Assembly (NCBI GenBank): GCA_019739335.1
Contig: CP073261.1
Span: 682,001 to 746,000, forward strand
Reading direction: 5' to 3'
DNA length: 64,000 nt
Source: Erythrobacter sp.
GTDB taxonomy: Bacteria > Pseudomonadota > Alphaproteobacteria > Sphingomonadales > Sphingomonadaceae
Part shown: positions 43,630 to 52,504 of the stretch, in pieces
How positions within the stretch are numbered: position 1 is the stretch's first letter
How the letters are laid out: each line of letters opens with the position of its first letter
Notes under the pieces: generated by a model
Database searches by the model: none
What the model was told of the DNA's origin: nothing
What the model saw: only the letters and a program-made list of their open reading frames with translations
Translations under genes and position numbers: made by a program

Positions 43630-45419
43630 GCGACTCGCCCAAGAGATCCAAGGCCCGAAAGCTGCGCAGCCGGGACTGGTTCGCCAATCCCGATCGCATG
43701 GACATGACCGCGCTCTATCTGGAGCGGTTCATGAATTACGGGGTGACGCCCGAAGAATTGCAGAGCGGCAAGCCGATCATCGGTATTGCCCAGTCGGGCA
43801 GCGATCTTTCCCCCTGCAACCGCATCCACCTCGATCTTGCCAAGCGCACGCGCGATGGCATTCGCGATGCGGGCGGGATCCCCATCGAGTTCCCCGTCCA
43901 TCCGATTTTCGAAAACTGTCGCCGACCGACAGCTGCGCTCGATCGCAACCTGCTCTATCTCGGGCTGGTCGAACTGCTCAACGGCTACCCGATCGACGGC
44001 GTGGTGCTCACCACCGGCTGCGACAAGACCACGCCGAGCCAGATCATGGCCGCGAGCACGGTGGATATTCCCGCCATCGTCCTCTCCGGCGGGCCGATGC
44101 TCGACGGCTGGCACGAGGGCGAACTGGTGGGCTCCGGCACCGTGATCTGGCGCAGCCGCCGCAAGCTGGCAGCAGGCGAGATCGACGAGGCGGAGTTCCT
44201 CGAACGCGCCACCGACAGTGCGCCCAGCGCCGGCCACTGCAATTCGATGGGCACGGCGAGCACGATGAACGCCGTGGCCGAAGCGCTCGGCCTGTCGCTT
44301 ACCGGCTGTGCAGCGATCCCTGCGCCCTATCGCGAGCGCGGGCAGATGGCCTACCGCACCGGGCGGCGCATCGTGGAAATGGTGCTGGAGGACCTCAAGC
44401 CTTCGGATATCCTGACGCGCGAGGCTTTCCTCAATGCGATTGCCACGGTCAGCGTGATCGGCGGCTCCTCCAATGCGCAGCCGCACATCACCGCGATGGC
44501 GCGCCATGCCGGGGTCGAACTGGAAGCCAGCGTCTGGCAGGATCACGGCTACGACCTGCCGCTGCTGGTCAACATGCAGCCGGCGGGCAAGTATCTGGGC
44601 GAACGGTTCCACCGCGCGGGCGGAGTCCCGGCGGCGATGTGGGAACTGTTGCAGGCGGGCAAGCTGCACGGCGGGGTGCGCACCTGCACCGGCACCACAC
44701 TGGCCGAGAACCTCGCACTGCGCGAAAGCGGCGACCGAGAGATGATCCGCCCCTTCGCCGATCCGCTGATGGACAGCGCCGGGTTCCTCGTGCTGTCGGG
44801 CAACCTGTTCGATTTCGCGATCATGAAAACTTCGGTGATCTCGGCCGAATTCCGCCAACGCTATCTCTCGCAGCCGGGCAACGAGGGCGTGTTCGAGGCC
44901 CGCGCGATCGTGTTCGACGGCTCGGACGACTACCACCACCGCATCGACGATCCGGAGCTCGCGATCGACGAGGATTGCATTCTGGTCATTCGCGGTTCGG
45001 GCGTGATCGGCTGGCCGGGGAGCGCCGAGGTCGTCAATATGCAGCCGCCCGAACGGATGATCCGCGCGGGCAAGCAATGGCTGCCGACGCTGGGTGACGG
45101 GCGGCAATCGGGCACCAGCGACAGCCCTTCGATCCTCAACGTCTCGCCCGAAAGCGCGGTGGGCGGGGGGCTGTCATGGCTGCGAACGGGGGACGTAATC
45201 CGCGTCGATCTGAACGCCCGGACCTGCAATGCGCTGGTGGATGAGGCTGAAATCGCGCGGCGCAAGGCGGAGGACCCTGCCCCGCCGGTGCCGCCGAGCC
45301 AGACGCCGTGGGAAGAACTCTACCGCGAGAAGACCGGCCAGCTTGGCGAAGGCGGAGTGATGGAATTCGCGCTCAAGTATCGCGGGACCAGCCGCAAGCT
45401 GCCCCGGCACAATCACTGA
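43626..45419 (+). CDS. xylD: D-xylonate dehydratase
   Basis: A 597-residue IlvD/Edd-family dehydratase that converts D-xylonate to 2-keto-3-deoxy-D-xylonate. Iron-sulphur cysteines are in SPCNRIH, TGCDKTTPSQ and GHCNSMGT. The N-terminus (LRSRDWFANPDRMDMTALYLERF) and length match Caulobacter XylD rather than dihydroxyacid or phosphogluconate dehydratase. The GTG start overlaps the LacI stop, so repressor and enzyme are translated together. It converges on the mutarotase at the end of the xylXABC operon, with a 7-bp gap. Confidence 0.92.
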   Translation: MSDSPKRSKARKLRSRDWFANPDRMDMTALYLERFMNYGVTPEELQSGKPIIGIAQSGSDLSPCNRIHLDLAKRTRDGIRDAGGIPIEFPVHPIFENCRRPTAALDRNLLYLGLVELLNGYPIDGVVLTTGCDKTTPSQIMAASTVDIPAIVLSGGPMLDGWHEGELVGSGTVIWRSRRKLAAGEIDEAEFLERATDSAPSAGHCNSMGTASTMNAVAEALGLSLTGCAAIPAPYRERGQMAYRTGRRIVEMVLEDLKPSDILTREAFLNAIATVSVIGGSSNAQPHITAMARHAGVELEASVWQDHGYDLPLLVNMQPAGKYLGERFHRAGGVPAAMWELLQAGKLHGGVRTCTGTTLAENLALRESGDREMIRPFADPLMDSAGFLVLSGNLFDFAIMKTSVISAEFRQRYLSQPGNEGVFEARAIVFDGSDDYHHRIDDPELAIDEDCILVIRGSGVIGWPGSAEVVNMQPPERMIRAGKQWLPTLGDGRQSGTSDSPSILNVSPESAVGGGLSWLRTGDVIRVDLNARTCNALVDEAEIARRKAEDPAPPVPPSQTPWEELYREKTGQLGEGGVMEFALKYRGTSRKLPRHNH

Positions 45420-45426
45420 CCTTGAA

Positions 45427-46281
45427 TCAGGCAGCCATCGCGGAAATTTCCATTTCGACGCTGGCGGTGCATCCCGGCGGCAGCACGATCATTTCGCCCG
45501 GCGACTGGTTCGGCGCATCTGGGGTGTGCGTCACCGGCTCGCAGCACAGCGCGGAGTCATCGGTGGGGGAATAGACGTGCAGGTTCGGCGCACCGCGCGC
45601 ACTCAGGGTAATCGTGCCCAGCGCATCCTCGATCCGCACCTTGCCCGCCCAGTGAACGAAGCAGTGATCGACCAGCACCTCGGGCAGCGCAGTCCCCGCG
45701 CCCCAGTCCGCCAGCGTTTTGGACGGCACCCGCTCTCCGGTGGGGATCAGCCCGGCATCCACCACCATCATGCCCTCGCTGGCGAAGCGCAGCCGGGTCT
45801 CAGGGTTGCGGCGGAAATAGGGGTGGAAGCCGAGACCTGTGGGCATGGGCGTGTCAGCAAAATTGGTCACGTCGAGCGTGACCTTGCACCCCTGCGCGCC
45901 CAGCCGGATACGTTGCTCCGCGCGATAGGCCCACGGCCAACTGGCGTCAGAACCGGAATGGCGATGCACCAGCGTACAGCGGAAGCTGTCCGCGCGCGCC
46001 ACTTCCCACGGCACCTGCCAGCCGAGACCGTGAAGGCTGTGCTGTTCTGGCGGGAAATTGCGAGGCATTTCGATCATCTGCTCGCACCAGCGAAACGTGC
46101 CATCGGCGATGCGGTTGCAATAAGGCACCAACGCGAAAGAGGCGCTTTGGAGCGGGTCAGTCGCGTCTGCAGGCATCGGGCGCAGCACATCCACACCATT
46201 GAACCGCAGCGCCGAGAGGACCCCGCCGATTTCCGGCCGCACTTCGGCGTGCCACTCCCCCGCAAAAAGCTGCACCGTCAT
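45427..46281 (-). CDS. Aldose 1-epimerase (mutarotase) family
   Basis: A 284-residue galactose mutarotase-like protein. FALVPYCNRIADGTF, QHSLHGLGWQVPW (catalytic His), GLGFHPYFRRN (second His) and a late SPGEMIVLPPG block with preceding glutamate are family features. It would equilibrate alpha and beta anomers of xylose so that the dehydrogenase XylB receives its preferred anomer. It has no signal peptide. It is the last gene of the xylX-A-B-C-esterase chain and overlaps the esterase by 4 bp. Confidence 0.88.
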   Translation of the reverse strand: MTVQLFAGEWHAEVRPEIGGVLSALRFNGVDVLRPMPADATDPLQSASFALVPYCNRIADGTFRWCEQMIEMPRNFPPEQHSLHGLGWQVPWEVARADSFRCTLVHRHSGSDASWPWAYRAEQRIRLGAQGCKVTLDVTNFADTPMPTGLGFHPYFRRNPETRLRFASEGMMVVDAGLIPTGERVPSKTLADWGAGTALPEVLVDHCFVHWAGKVRIEDALGTITLSARGAPNLHVYSPTDDSALCCEPVTHTPDAPNQSPGEMIVLPPGCTASVEMEISAMAA

Positions 46282-48173
46282 TCGCTAACCGCCAGCTCGA
46301 ATCCCGGTAGGGCGATGTTGCGGGCGTCGAAGGTGTTGACCACCGGGGCATCGGCCCAGCCATGGCGAACGCGGGTGACGGGCAGATCGTCGAGCGGGAG
46401 CAGCACTGCGTTGCCACGAACAAAGCCGGCGGCAAAGCGGCAGCTTTCCTGTGTTTCGCCGCACAGTTCGAAAGCCAGCGGAGGGCCACTCCAGCTTTCG
46501 AGCGCGCCTTCGACGCCGGAGAAATCAACCCGCACGTAGCCGTCAATCCGCTCGGCAGACACCGGTTGCGGCAGTGCTTCGCCCAGCGCCGCCAGTGCCA
46601 GCCGCTGGCCGAGCAGCACCTTGTTGGTCGGGTGGATGTCGCTCCATTCGCCCAGATCGATCGCGGTGACGATCGCCGCATTCGGATCGGCGAGCACCGC
46701 CTGCCGCTCCACTTCGCGCAGCTCCGCCCAACCGCTGGCGACGGGCACGCTGCTCGGTTCGCCATAGTTCGCCAGTTGCACCACCAGCATCCGTATGTCG
46801 GGCCCGAACTGCGCGCGCCATCCGGCGAACAGCTCGCGCAGTCGATCTCCGTAGCCGGGAATGCCGACGTCGCTTTCGCCCTGATACCATGCCGCGCCTG
46901 CAAGGCTGAGCTGGCCGATGGGCGCAACCATGCGGTTGTGCATCACCCCGATCCCGGCATTGGCATCCCACGGCGCGCGCGGCGGCATCTGCGTGACCGG
47001 GCTGGCGGCGTGACGCCACCCTTCGCCGAGTGCGATGCGCTCGCCTGCCACGGTTAGCGAAAGCCGATCCGCGCCGCTCTGCATCCCGCCCGCGCCCCAG
47101 CTGTTGCTAGCGGCGAAGACGATCTCGTTCGCCCCTGCGCGCAGGAAGCGGGCTGGCACAGTGTACTCCCGCTCGGTGCTCCAGCCATGGCTGATGCCGA
47201 CCGGATGGCCGTTGACGAACGTCCCATCGAGATCGTCGATAATGCCTATATTGAGCACAGCGCCCGCTGCCGCCTGCGCGGCGGTGAGTTCAATCGTGCG
47301 GCGGAACCAGACATTGCCGACCGGCGGCGGTGCGCCCTCGCCCCATGCGGTCCAAGGGCCGATTTGCGGGACAGACTGCCAGTCGAGGCTGTCGGGCTCG
47401 CTCCACGGCGTGCTGCCGCTGCTGGCTTCGCGATACCAGTCCTGCCACTCGGGCGCGAAAGCGGCGACCGCAGTCAAAGGATCGTCGGCGTAGCTCGAAA
47501 GCAGCCCCATCGCCTCCTCGCCATAGAGCGCCGCGCCGCCCGCAGGGGTCAGCCAGGCGCGGATCTGCGAGCCGCCCCAGCTCGAATGGATCGCGCCCAT
47601 CGGAATGCCGAGTTCGGCGCGCAGATCACGCAGCATGTAATAGCAGGCGGCGGAGAACCCTCCGGTAGTTTCAGGCGAAGCCGATTGCCACGCCACTTCG
47701 CCGCCGAAGTCGCGCGTGGGCACGGCGGAGGTGGTGAGCGGCACGGTCAGCATCCGCAACAGCGGATCGTTGCTGGCCTGGATATTGTTGTAGCCGTTGA
47801 GACCAGCGGCGACGGTGAAGGCCATGTTCGACTGGCCGGAGCACAGATAGACATCGCCGACGAGTAGATCCGACACATCCACAGTGCCGCTGGCGTCGGT
47901 GACGCTGAGCGCCACGGGTTCGGCACTGGCGGGGCGGGCCGGGAATCGCAGGACGAACACGCCCTCGGCATCTGCGCGAGCATCCGCGCGATCCTCGCCC
48001 AGCGTGCCGATGATCTGCGCACCCGGCGAAGCGTAGCCCTGCACGGTCACGTCCCGGTCGCGCTGGATCACCGCGCCGTCGCTCCACACCGGGGCGAGTT
48101 CGGGCTCGGCAACGGCGGGGGTGCTGGCAAATAGCAACACACCTATGGCCCACAGGCCCGCCCGCAGGCTCAT
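46278..48173 (-). CDS. Exported sialate O-acetylesterase family esterase
   Basis: A 631-residue SGNH-type esterase of the sialate O-acetylesterase family. The nucleophile is Ser115 in CSGQSNMAF; LWxxS-type GQSN and the later ALGGAAWYQGESDVG block carry the family signature, and the late SDIHPTNKVLLGQRLA provides Asp and His. A Sec signal peptide (LWAIGVLLFASTPAVA) places it in the periplasm. An inserted beta-sandwich (YREASSGSTPWSEP to VGNVWFRRTIEL) is usual for this family. In a xylan operon it probably removes acetyl groups from xylo-oligosaccharides rather than from sialic acid. ATGA overlaps couple it on both sides. Confidence 0.88.
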   Translation of the reverse strand: MSLRAGLWAIGVLLFASTPAVAEPELAPVWSDGAVIQRDRDVTVQGYASPGAQIIGTLGEDRADARADAEGVFVLRFPARPASAEPVALSVTDASGTVDVSDLLVGDVYLCSGQSNMAFTVAAGLNGYNNIQASNDPLLRMLTVPLTTSAVPTRDFGGEVAWQSASPETTGGFSAACYYMLRDLRAELGIPMGAIHSSWGGSQIRAWLTPAGGAALYGEEAMGLLSSYADDPLTAVAAFAPEWQDWYREASSGSTPWSEPDSLDWQSVPQIGPWTAWGEGAPPPVGNVWFRRTIELTAAQAAAGAVLNIGIIDDLDGTFVNGHPVGISHGWSTEREYTVPARFLRAGANEIVFAASNSWGAGGMQSGADRLSLTVAGERIALGEGWRHAASPVTQMPPRAPWDANAGIGVMHNRMVAPIGQLSLAGAAWYQGESDVGIPGYGDRLRELFAGWRAQFGPDIRMLVVQLANYGEPSSVPVASGWAELREVERQAVLADPNAAIVTAIDLGEWSDIHPTNKVLLGQRLALAALGEALPQPVSAERIDGYVRVDFSGVEGALESWSGPPLAFELCGETQESCRFAAGFVRGNAVLLPLDDLPVTRVRHGWADAPVVNTFDARNIALPGFELAVSE

Positions 48174-49054
48174 CCCAGTTTCACCCGCGCCTGCGGCACT
48201 CCCGCCACCGGCGCTTCGAAAGCCAGCAGATCGCCCGATGCCGGGAATTCAGCGTAATCGCCCGGCTCCATGTTCTTGGTCGCCGTAGTGACAAAAGCCG
48301 TGCGCAGGTCAGCGCCGCCCAGCGCCATCTTGGTGATGTCGCGCGCGGGCATGACCCATGTGCCCACCAGTTCGCCGTCGGGGCTGAACCGCGCCACCCG
48401 CGCGCCGAGATAGAGCCCGGTCCACACGTGATCCTCGGCATCGACGATCGGCCCATCGGGATAGGCATTGGGGAAATGCGTCGCGGTATCGACGAAGGGC
48501 CGCGCTTCGCCCACCCCGTCACGGGTCAGGTCCGCCACCATGATCTTCTGCGAACTGGTGTCGGTGAAATAGATCCGGTCCCCCTGCGGACTGATCGCAG
48601 GGCCATTTGTGATGGTGATGCCCGATGGCCCGGCCGCGCGAATCTCGCCGCGATCGAACACGTAGAACCGGCCCGAAGCCGCGTTCTCGCTATCGTCCAT
48701 CGATCCGAACCATACCCGCCCCCACGGATCGGTGCAGGCATCGTTCAAGCGGTTGTGCGCGGGTTCGCCCGGCACCTCCATCAGCCGTTCGAAAAGCTGC
48801 GTTGCGGGATCGAAGGTATAGAGCCCGTCCTGCAAGCCGCACAGCAGCAGGCCACCTTCGGCAGGCAAGCCCCAGCCGATCTGGCCGGGCGCCTCGGCGC
48901 GGGCATTGCTGCCGGTCACCGGATCGTAGTGCCACAGGTGATGGCCCTTGATATCGACGAACCAGACCACGTCGCGCTCCGCGTCCCAGAACACGCCTTC
49001 GCCAAGGCGGCTCTGCGCCTGCAGCAGCGAACGAACTTCTGGCCTTATCTCCAT
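48170..49054 (-). CDS. xylC: Xylonolactonase, SMP-30/gluconolactonase family
   Basis: A 294-residue six-bladed beta-propeller lactonase. Metal-site residues are in LGEGVFWD (Glu), NRLNDACTDPWGRVWFGSMD (Asn and Asp) and PDGPIVDAEDHVW (Asp). It opens D-xylono-lactone, the product of XylB, to xylonate. The ATG at 49054 overlaps the end of xylB by 10 bp; the longer frame lies inside xylB. It matches the position of xylC in the Caulobacter xylXABCD operon. Confidence 0.9.
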   Translation of the reverse strand: MEIRPEVRSLLQAQSRLGEGVFWDAERDVVWFVDIKGHHLWHYDPVTGSNARAEAPGQIGWGLPAEGGLLLCGLQDGLYTFDPATQLFERLMEVPGEPAHNRLNDACTDPWGRVWFGSMDDSENAASGRFYVFDRGEIRAAGPSGITITNGPAISPQGDRIYFTDTSSQKIMVADLTRDGVGEARPFVDTATHFPNAYPDGPIVDAEDHVWTGLYLGARVARFSPDGELVGTWVMPARDITKMALGGADLRTAFVTTATKNMEPGDYAEFPASGDLLAFEAPVAGVPQARVKLG

Positions 49055-49830
49055 CCGGCATCCACCCAGTAATTGTGCGCGGTGCAATAGCGCGCATCGT
49101 CCGACGCCAGGAAAAGCGCCATTGCAGCAATATCGACCGGCATGATCCGCCCGTCCAGGCATTGCGCGGCAACAATTTCCGCCTCGCCTTCGGGCGTGTA
49201 CCATTTCATTTGCCGGGGTGTCTGTACATTGCCGGGAATGATGGTGTTGACGCGGATATTGTCCCGCCCCAGTTCGCGCGCCAGGCTGCGGGTCAGCCCC
49301 TCGATGGCGGCCTTGGCGGTCTGGTAGATCGTCAGGTCCTCCAGCCCCAGGTGCCAGCTGATCGAACCCATGTTGATGATCGCGCCACCGCCCGCCGCGC
49401 GCATCGCGGGCACGGCGGCCTTCGCGGCGAAGAACTGGTGCTTCAGGTTCACCGCCATCCGCTCGTCCCAATAGGCAGGCGTGACATCCAGCACCTTATG
49501 CCGATCATCGTTGGCGGCGTTGTTGATCAGCACGTCGCAGCCACCCAGCCGTTCGATCATCTTGCCGATCTTGTGGCCGTAATCCTCGCAATCGGTGATG
49601 TCGCAATGGACGAAATGCGGCGGGATCGCCGCGTCCTGCAAGCGCGCGATCAACGCCTCGCTCATGTCTTCCTGCACGTCGACAAAGGCCACCGCGCTGC
49701 CCTGCCGCGCGAATGCCTCGACAATCCCTTCGCCGATACCCGATCCGCCGCCGCTGACGATGACCTTGCGGCCGGCCAGCGACGGGTAGATTGCGCGCGA
49801 CCCCTCCGGTCGCAGCTCCCCTCCGCTCAT
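49045..49830 (-). CDS. xylB: D-xylose 1-dehydrogenase (SDR family)
   Basis: A 261-residue short-chain dehydrogenase. The cofactor loop GGGSGIG is at 27-33, the catalytic region GSISWHLGLEDL/YQTAK has Ser158 (or 156), Tyr169 and Lys173, and the ending TAHNYWVDAGWR is intact. From memory it matches Caulobacter XylB closely over AIYPSL, NDDRHK, SISWHLGLEDL and MKWYTPEGEAEIVAAQCL. It oxidises D-xylose to xylono-lactone with NAD+. The name follows Caulobacter usage, not E. coli, where xylB is xylulokinase. It lies six bases after the end of xylA. Confidence 0.94.
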   Translation of the reverse strand: MSGGELRPEGSRAIYPSLAGRKVIVSGGGSGIGEGIVEAFARQGSAVAFVDVQEDMSEALIARLQDAAIPPHFVHCDITDCEDYGHKIGKMIERLGGCDVLINNAANDDRHKVLDVTPAYWDERMAVNLKHQFFAAKAAVPAMRAAGGGAIINMGSISWHLGLEDLTIYQTAKAAIEGLTRSLARELGRDNIRVNTIIPGNVQTPRQMKWYTPEGEAEIVAAQCLDGRIMPVDIAAMALFLASDDARYCTAHNYWVDAGWR

Positions 49831-49836
49831 GTGAAC

Positions 49837-51273
49837 TCAGTCTCCCGTATAAACCGTTTTTATCTGTGTGTAGAATTCGACAGCGGCAAAGCCCTGCTCG
49901 CGCCCGCCATAGCTGGAACCGCGCGTACCGCCGAAGGGCACGTGGTAATCGACCCCCGCGGTGGGCAGGTTGACCATCACCATGCCCGCCTTGATGTTCT
50001 TGCGGAAGTCGCGCGCCTTCGACAGGCTGGTGGTGACGATCCCTGCCGACAGCCCGAAGGTGCCGCGATTGGCTACTGCCAGCGCTTCGTCATAATCCTT
50101 GACCCGCACGGTCGAGACGACCGGGCCGAACACTTCCTCGTTGTTGATCCGCATCTCCGGCGCGGTATCGGCGATCACGGTCGGCTGCATGAAATGGCCC
50201 TGGGTCTCGGCAAGCGCCTGCTCGCCGCCCGCTACCAGCCGCCCGCCTTCGTCGCAGGCGATGCCGACATAACGGAAGTTCTGTTCGAGCTGCCGCGCCG
50301 AATTGGCGGGGCCGACCTGCGTGCCTTCGGCCAGCGCGCCGCCAACCTTGAGCGATTGCGCCTTGGCGGCCAGCTTTTCGACGAAAGCATCGTGAATGGC
50401 ATCCTCGACGATCACCCGGCTCGATGCGGTGCAGCGCTGGCCGGTCTGGAAGAACCCGCCATCGGCGGCGATCGAGACCGCCTTGTCGAGATCGGCATCG
50501 GCGCAGACCACCAGCGGGTTCTTGCCACCCATTTCCAGCTGCACGCGCTTCTGCTTGGCCGCAGCACCGGCGAGCACCTTGGCGCCGGTCGCCTGGCTGC
50601 CGGTAAAGCTGATCGCGACAATTCCGTCATGCTCCACCAGCGCGGCCCCTGCATCGCCGCCGCCCAGCACCATGTTGAACACGCCAGCGGGCACTCCGGC
50701 TTCGTGGATAATCTCGGCAAGCATATGCGCCACCGCGGGCGTCTCGTTCGACGGCGCGATCACCACGGTGTTGCCGAAGGCAAGCGCGGGGGCGGCCTTC
50801 CACGCGGGAATGGCGATGGGGAAGTTCCACGGGGTAATCAGGCCGACCGGCCCGACCGCCTCGCGATAGGTGGCAACATCGAGGCCGGGGCGTGTCGATT
50901 CGAGCGTCAGCCCATGACGGCGCAGCGCCTCGCCCGCGAAATAGCGGAAGATGCGTGCGGCGCGCAGCGTTTCGCCCACGCCTTCGCCGCGCAGCTTGCC
51001 TTCCTCGCGCGCCAGCAATTCGCCGATCTCGGCGGAGCGGGCGAACAGGGCCTGGGCAATCTTCTCCAGCAGGTCGGCGCGCACTTCGGGGCTGGCATCG
51101 GCCCAGCCCTTCTGCGCGTCCTGCGCCGCAGAAACGGCAGCTTCGACATGGGCCGCATCGCCCTGCGGGAAGCGGGCGACGATCTCGGCGGTGTCCGAAG
51201 GGTTGATGCTTTCGAGCGTGTCGGCCGCGCCGGTGAAGGCACCGCCGATGTAGTGGGAAAGAGTGGAAGTCAC
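49837..51273 (-). CDS. xylA: 2-oxoglutarate semialdehyde dehydrogenase
   Basis: A 478-residue aldehyde dehydrogenase with catalytic Glu247 (QLEMGGKNP) and Cys281 (GQRCTASS). PWNFPIAIPAWKAAPALAFGNTVV and AGVDYHVPFGGTRGSSYGGREQG match Caulobacter XylA, which oxidises 2-oxoglutarate semialdehyde to 2-oxoglutarate, the last Weimberg step. The start is a GTG at 51273, eight bases after AGGATC; the longer open frame runs into xylX. Note that this is not xylose isomerase, which carries the same symbol in E. coli. Confidence 0.93.
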   Translation of the reverse strand: MTSTLSHYIGGAFTGAADTLESINPSDTAEIVARFPQGDAAHVEAAVSAAQDAQKGWADASPEVRADLLEKIAQALFARSAEIGELLAREEGKLRGEGVGETLRAARIFRYFAGEALRRHGLTLESTRPGLDVATYREAVGPVGLITPWNFPIAIPAWKAAPALAFGNTVVIAPSNETPAVAHMLAEIIHEAGVPAGVFNMVLGGGDAGAALVEHDGIVAISFTGSQATGAKVLAGAAAKQKRVQLEMGGKNPLVVCADADLDKAVSIAADGGFFQTGQRCTASSRVIVEDAIHDAFVEKLAAKAQSLKVGGALAEGTQVGPANSARQLEQNFRYVGIACDEGGRLVAGGEQALAETQGHFMQPTVIADTAPEMRINNEEVFGPVVSTVRVKDYDEALAVANRGTFGLSAGIVTTSLSKARDFRKNIKAGMVMVNLPTAGVDYHVPFGGTRGSSYGGREQGFAAVEFYTQIKTVYTGD

Positions 51274-51278
51274 GGTAA

Positions 51279-52400
51279 TCAGATCCTGTCGATAAGCCCG
51301 CGCGAAGCGAGGTTGCGAATGAAAGCGCCGATGCCCATCGTCCAGGGCGGCGCGTCGCGGCTGGTGGTGACGGTATTGGTGAGCTTGCCCAGCCGCCGCG
51401 AGGAAATCGTCACCACGTCGCCCACCTTGTGGGTAAAGCCCGCACCCGGCGCATCGCGATCCTGCACCGGGGCAAACAGCGTGCCGCAGAACAGCACGAA
51501 CCCGTCGGGGTAATGATGTTCGGACAGGCATTGTTCCACCAGATCGAGCGGATCGCGGGAAATCTGGCGCATGTCGTTGCTCCCTTCGAGCACGTAGCCC
51601 TCCGGCCCGAGGATATGCAGATCGACATTGGCCTGCCGCACATCGTCGATGGTAAAGCCATCGTCGAACAGGCGGATGAACGGGCCGATCGCGCAACTGG
51701 CGTTGTTGTCCTTCGCTTTCGACAGCAGCAGCGCGCTGCGGCCTTCGAAATCGCGCAGGTTCACATCGTTGCCCAGCGTTGCGCCAACAACCTCGCCGTG
51801 CGCATCGCAGACCAGCACCACTTCGGGCTCCGGGTTGTTCCAGCTCGAATCCGAACGCACCCCGACCATTGCCCCCGCACCCACGGTGGAGAGCACCGGC
51901 GACTTGGAGAAAATCTCCGCATCGGGGCCGATGGCGACTTCGAGGTATTGCGACCACATGCCTTGTTCGATCAGCAGGTCTTTCAGCCGCATGGCCTCGG
52001 CACTGCCGGGCACGACTTCGCGGATCGTGCCGACTTTCTCTTCGAGCGAGGCGCGAATTTCGGCAGCCCGCGCCGAATCGCCGCGCGCGCGCTCTTCGAT
52101 CACCCGCTCGATGGCGGAAATCGCAAAGGTCACGCCGCTGGCTTTCACGGCCTGCAAGTCGATGGGAGTGAGCAGGCTCCAGCCTTCCGGGAGGCCGTTC
52201 TCCACCGGGCCGAGCGACCGTCCGCCCGCAAAGCTGCGACGCGCAATCGCGCCCGAAACGGTCGCCACGTCCTGCGTCAGGTCGAACAATTCGCCCTCGC
52301 GCACGGCAATCACGCACGGCCCTTCGGGCGCCAGAGCACGCCCGATAAAGCTGCCATCCCGGTAATCGGCGGGCAGCAGGCCCTGCAATTCTACGGACAT
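51279..52400 (-). CDS. xylX: 2-keto-3-deoxy-xylonate dehydratase, FAH family
   Basis: A 373-residue fumarylacetoacetate hydrolase-family enzyme that dehydrates 2-keto-3-deoxy-D-xylonate to 2-oxoglutarate semialdehyde. Metal-site residues are in SWNNPEPEVVLV (two Glu) and the DVNLRDFEGRSALLLSKAKDNNAS block; length and sequence fit Caulobacter XylX. The ATG follows AAGAGGAAAACA. It is the first gene of xylX-A-B-C-esterase-mutarotase on the minus strand, and the operator at 52436 lies 35 bp upstream. Confidence 0.91.
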   Translation of the reverse strand: MSVELQGLLPADYRDGSFIGRALAPEGPCVIAVREGELFDLTQDVATVSGAIARRSFAGGRSLGPVENGLPEGWSLLTPIDLQAVKASGVTFAISAIERVIEERARGDSARAAEIRASLEEKVGTIREVVPGSAEAMRLKDLLIEQGMWSQYLEVAIGPDAEIFSKSPVLSTVGAGAMVGVRSDSSWNNPEPEVVLVCDAHGEVVGATLGNDVNLRDFEGRSALLLSKAKDNNASCAIGPFIRLFDDGFTIDDVRQANVDLHILGPEGYVLEGSNDMRQISRDPLDLVEQCLSEHHYPDGFVLFCGTLFAPVQDRDAPGAGFTHKVGDVVTISSRRLGKLTNTVTTSRDAPPWTMGIGAFIRNLASRGLIDRI

Positions 52401-52435
52401 TGTTTTCCTCTTGCCCCGCCTCTTGTCTTAAGGCC

Positions 52436-52449
52436 TGATAGCGCTACCA
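52436..52449. promoter_or_regulatory. Candidate LacI-type operator between xylX operon and GH43 gene
   Basis: TGATAGCGCTACCA is identical to the site at 40321 and lies between divergent xylX and the GH43 gene, so one repressor could control the catabolic operon and the xylosidase together. Confidence 0.75.
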
Positions 52450-52504
52450 TATGAGGCAGAACGCCACAGGGCAAGTGGCCGAATCCACGGAGAGGAAATT
52501 TCGT

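Noticed and set aside
49075..51513. 812-codon open frame on the plus strand
   Set aside because: Antisense to xylB, xylA and part of xylX; no domain features.
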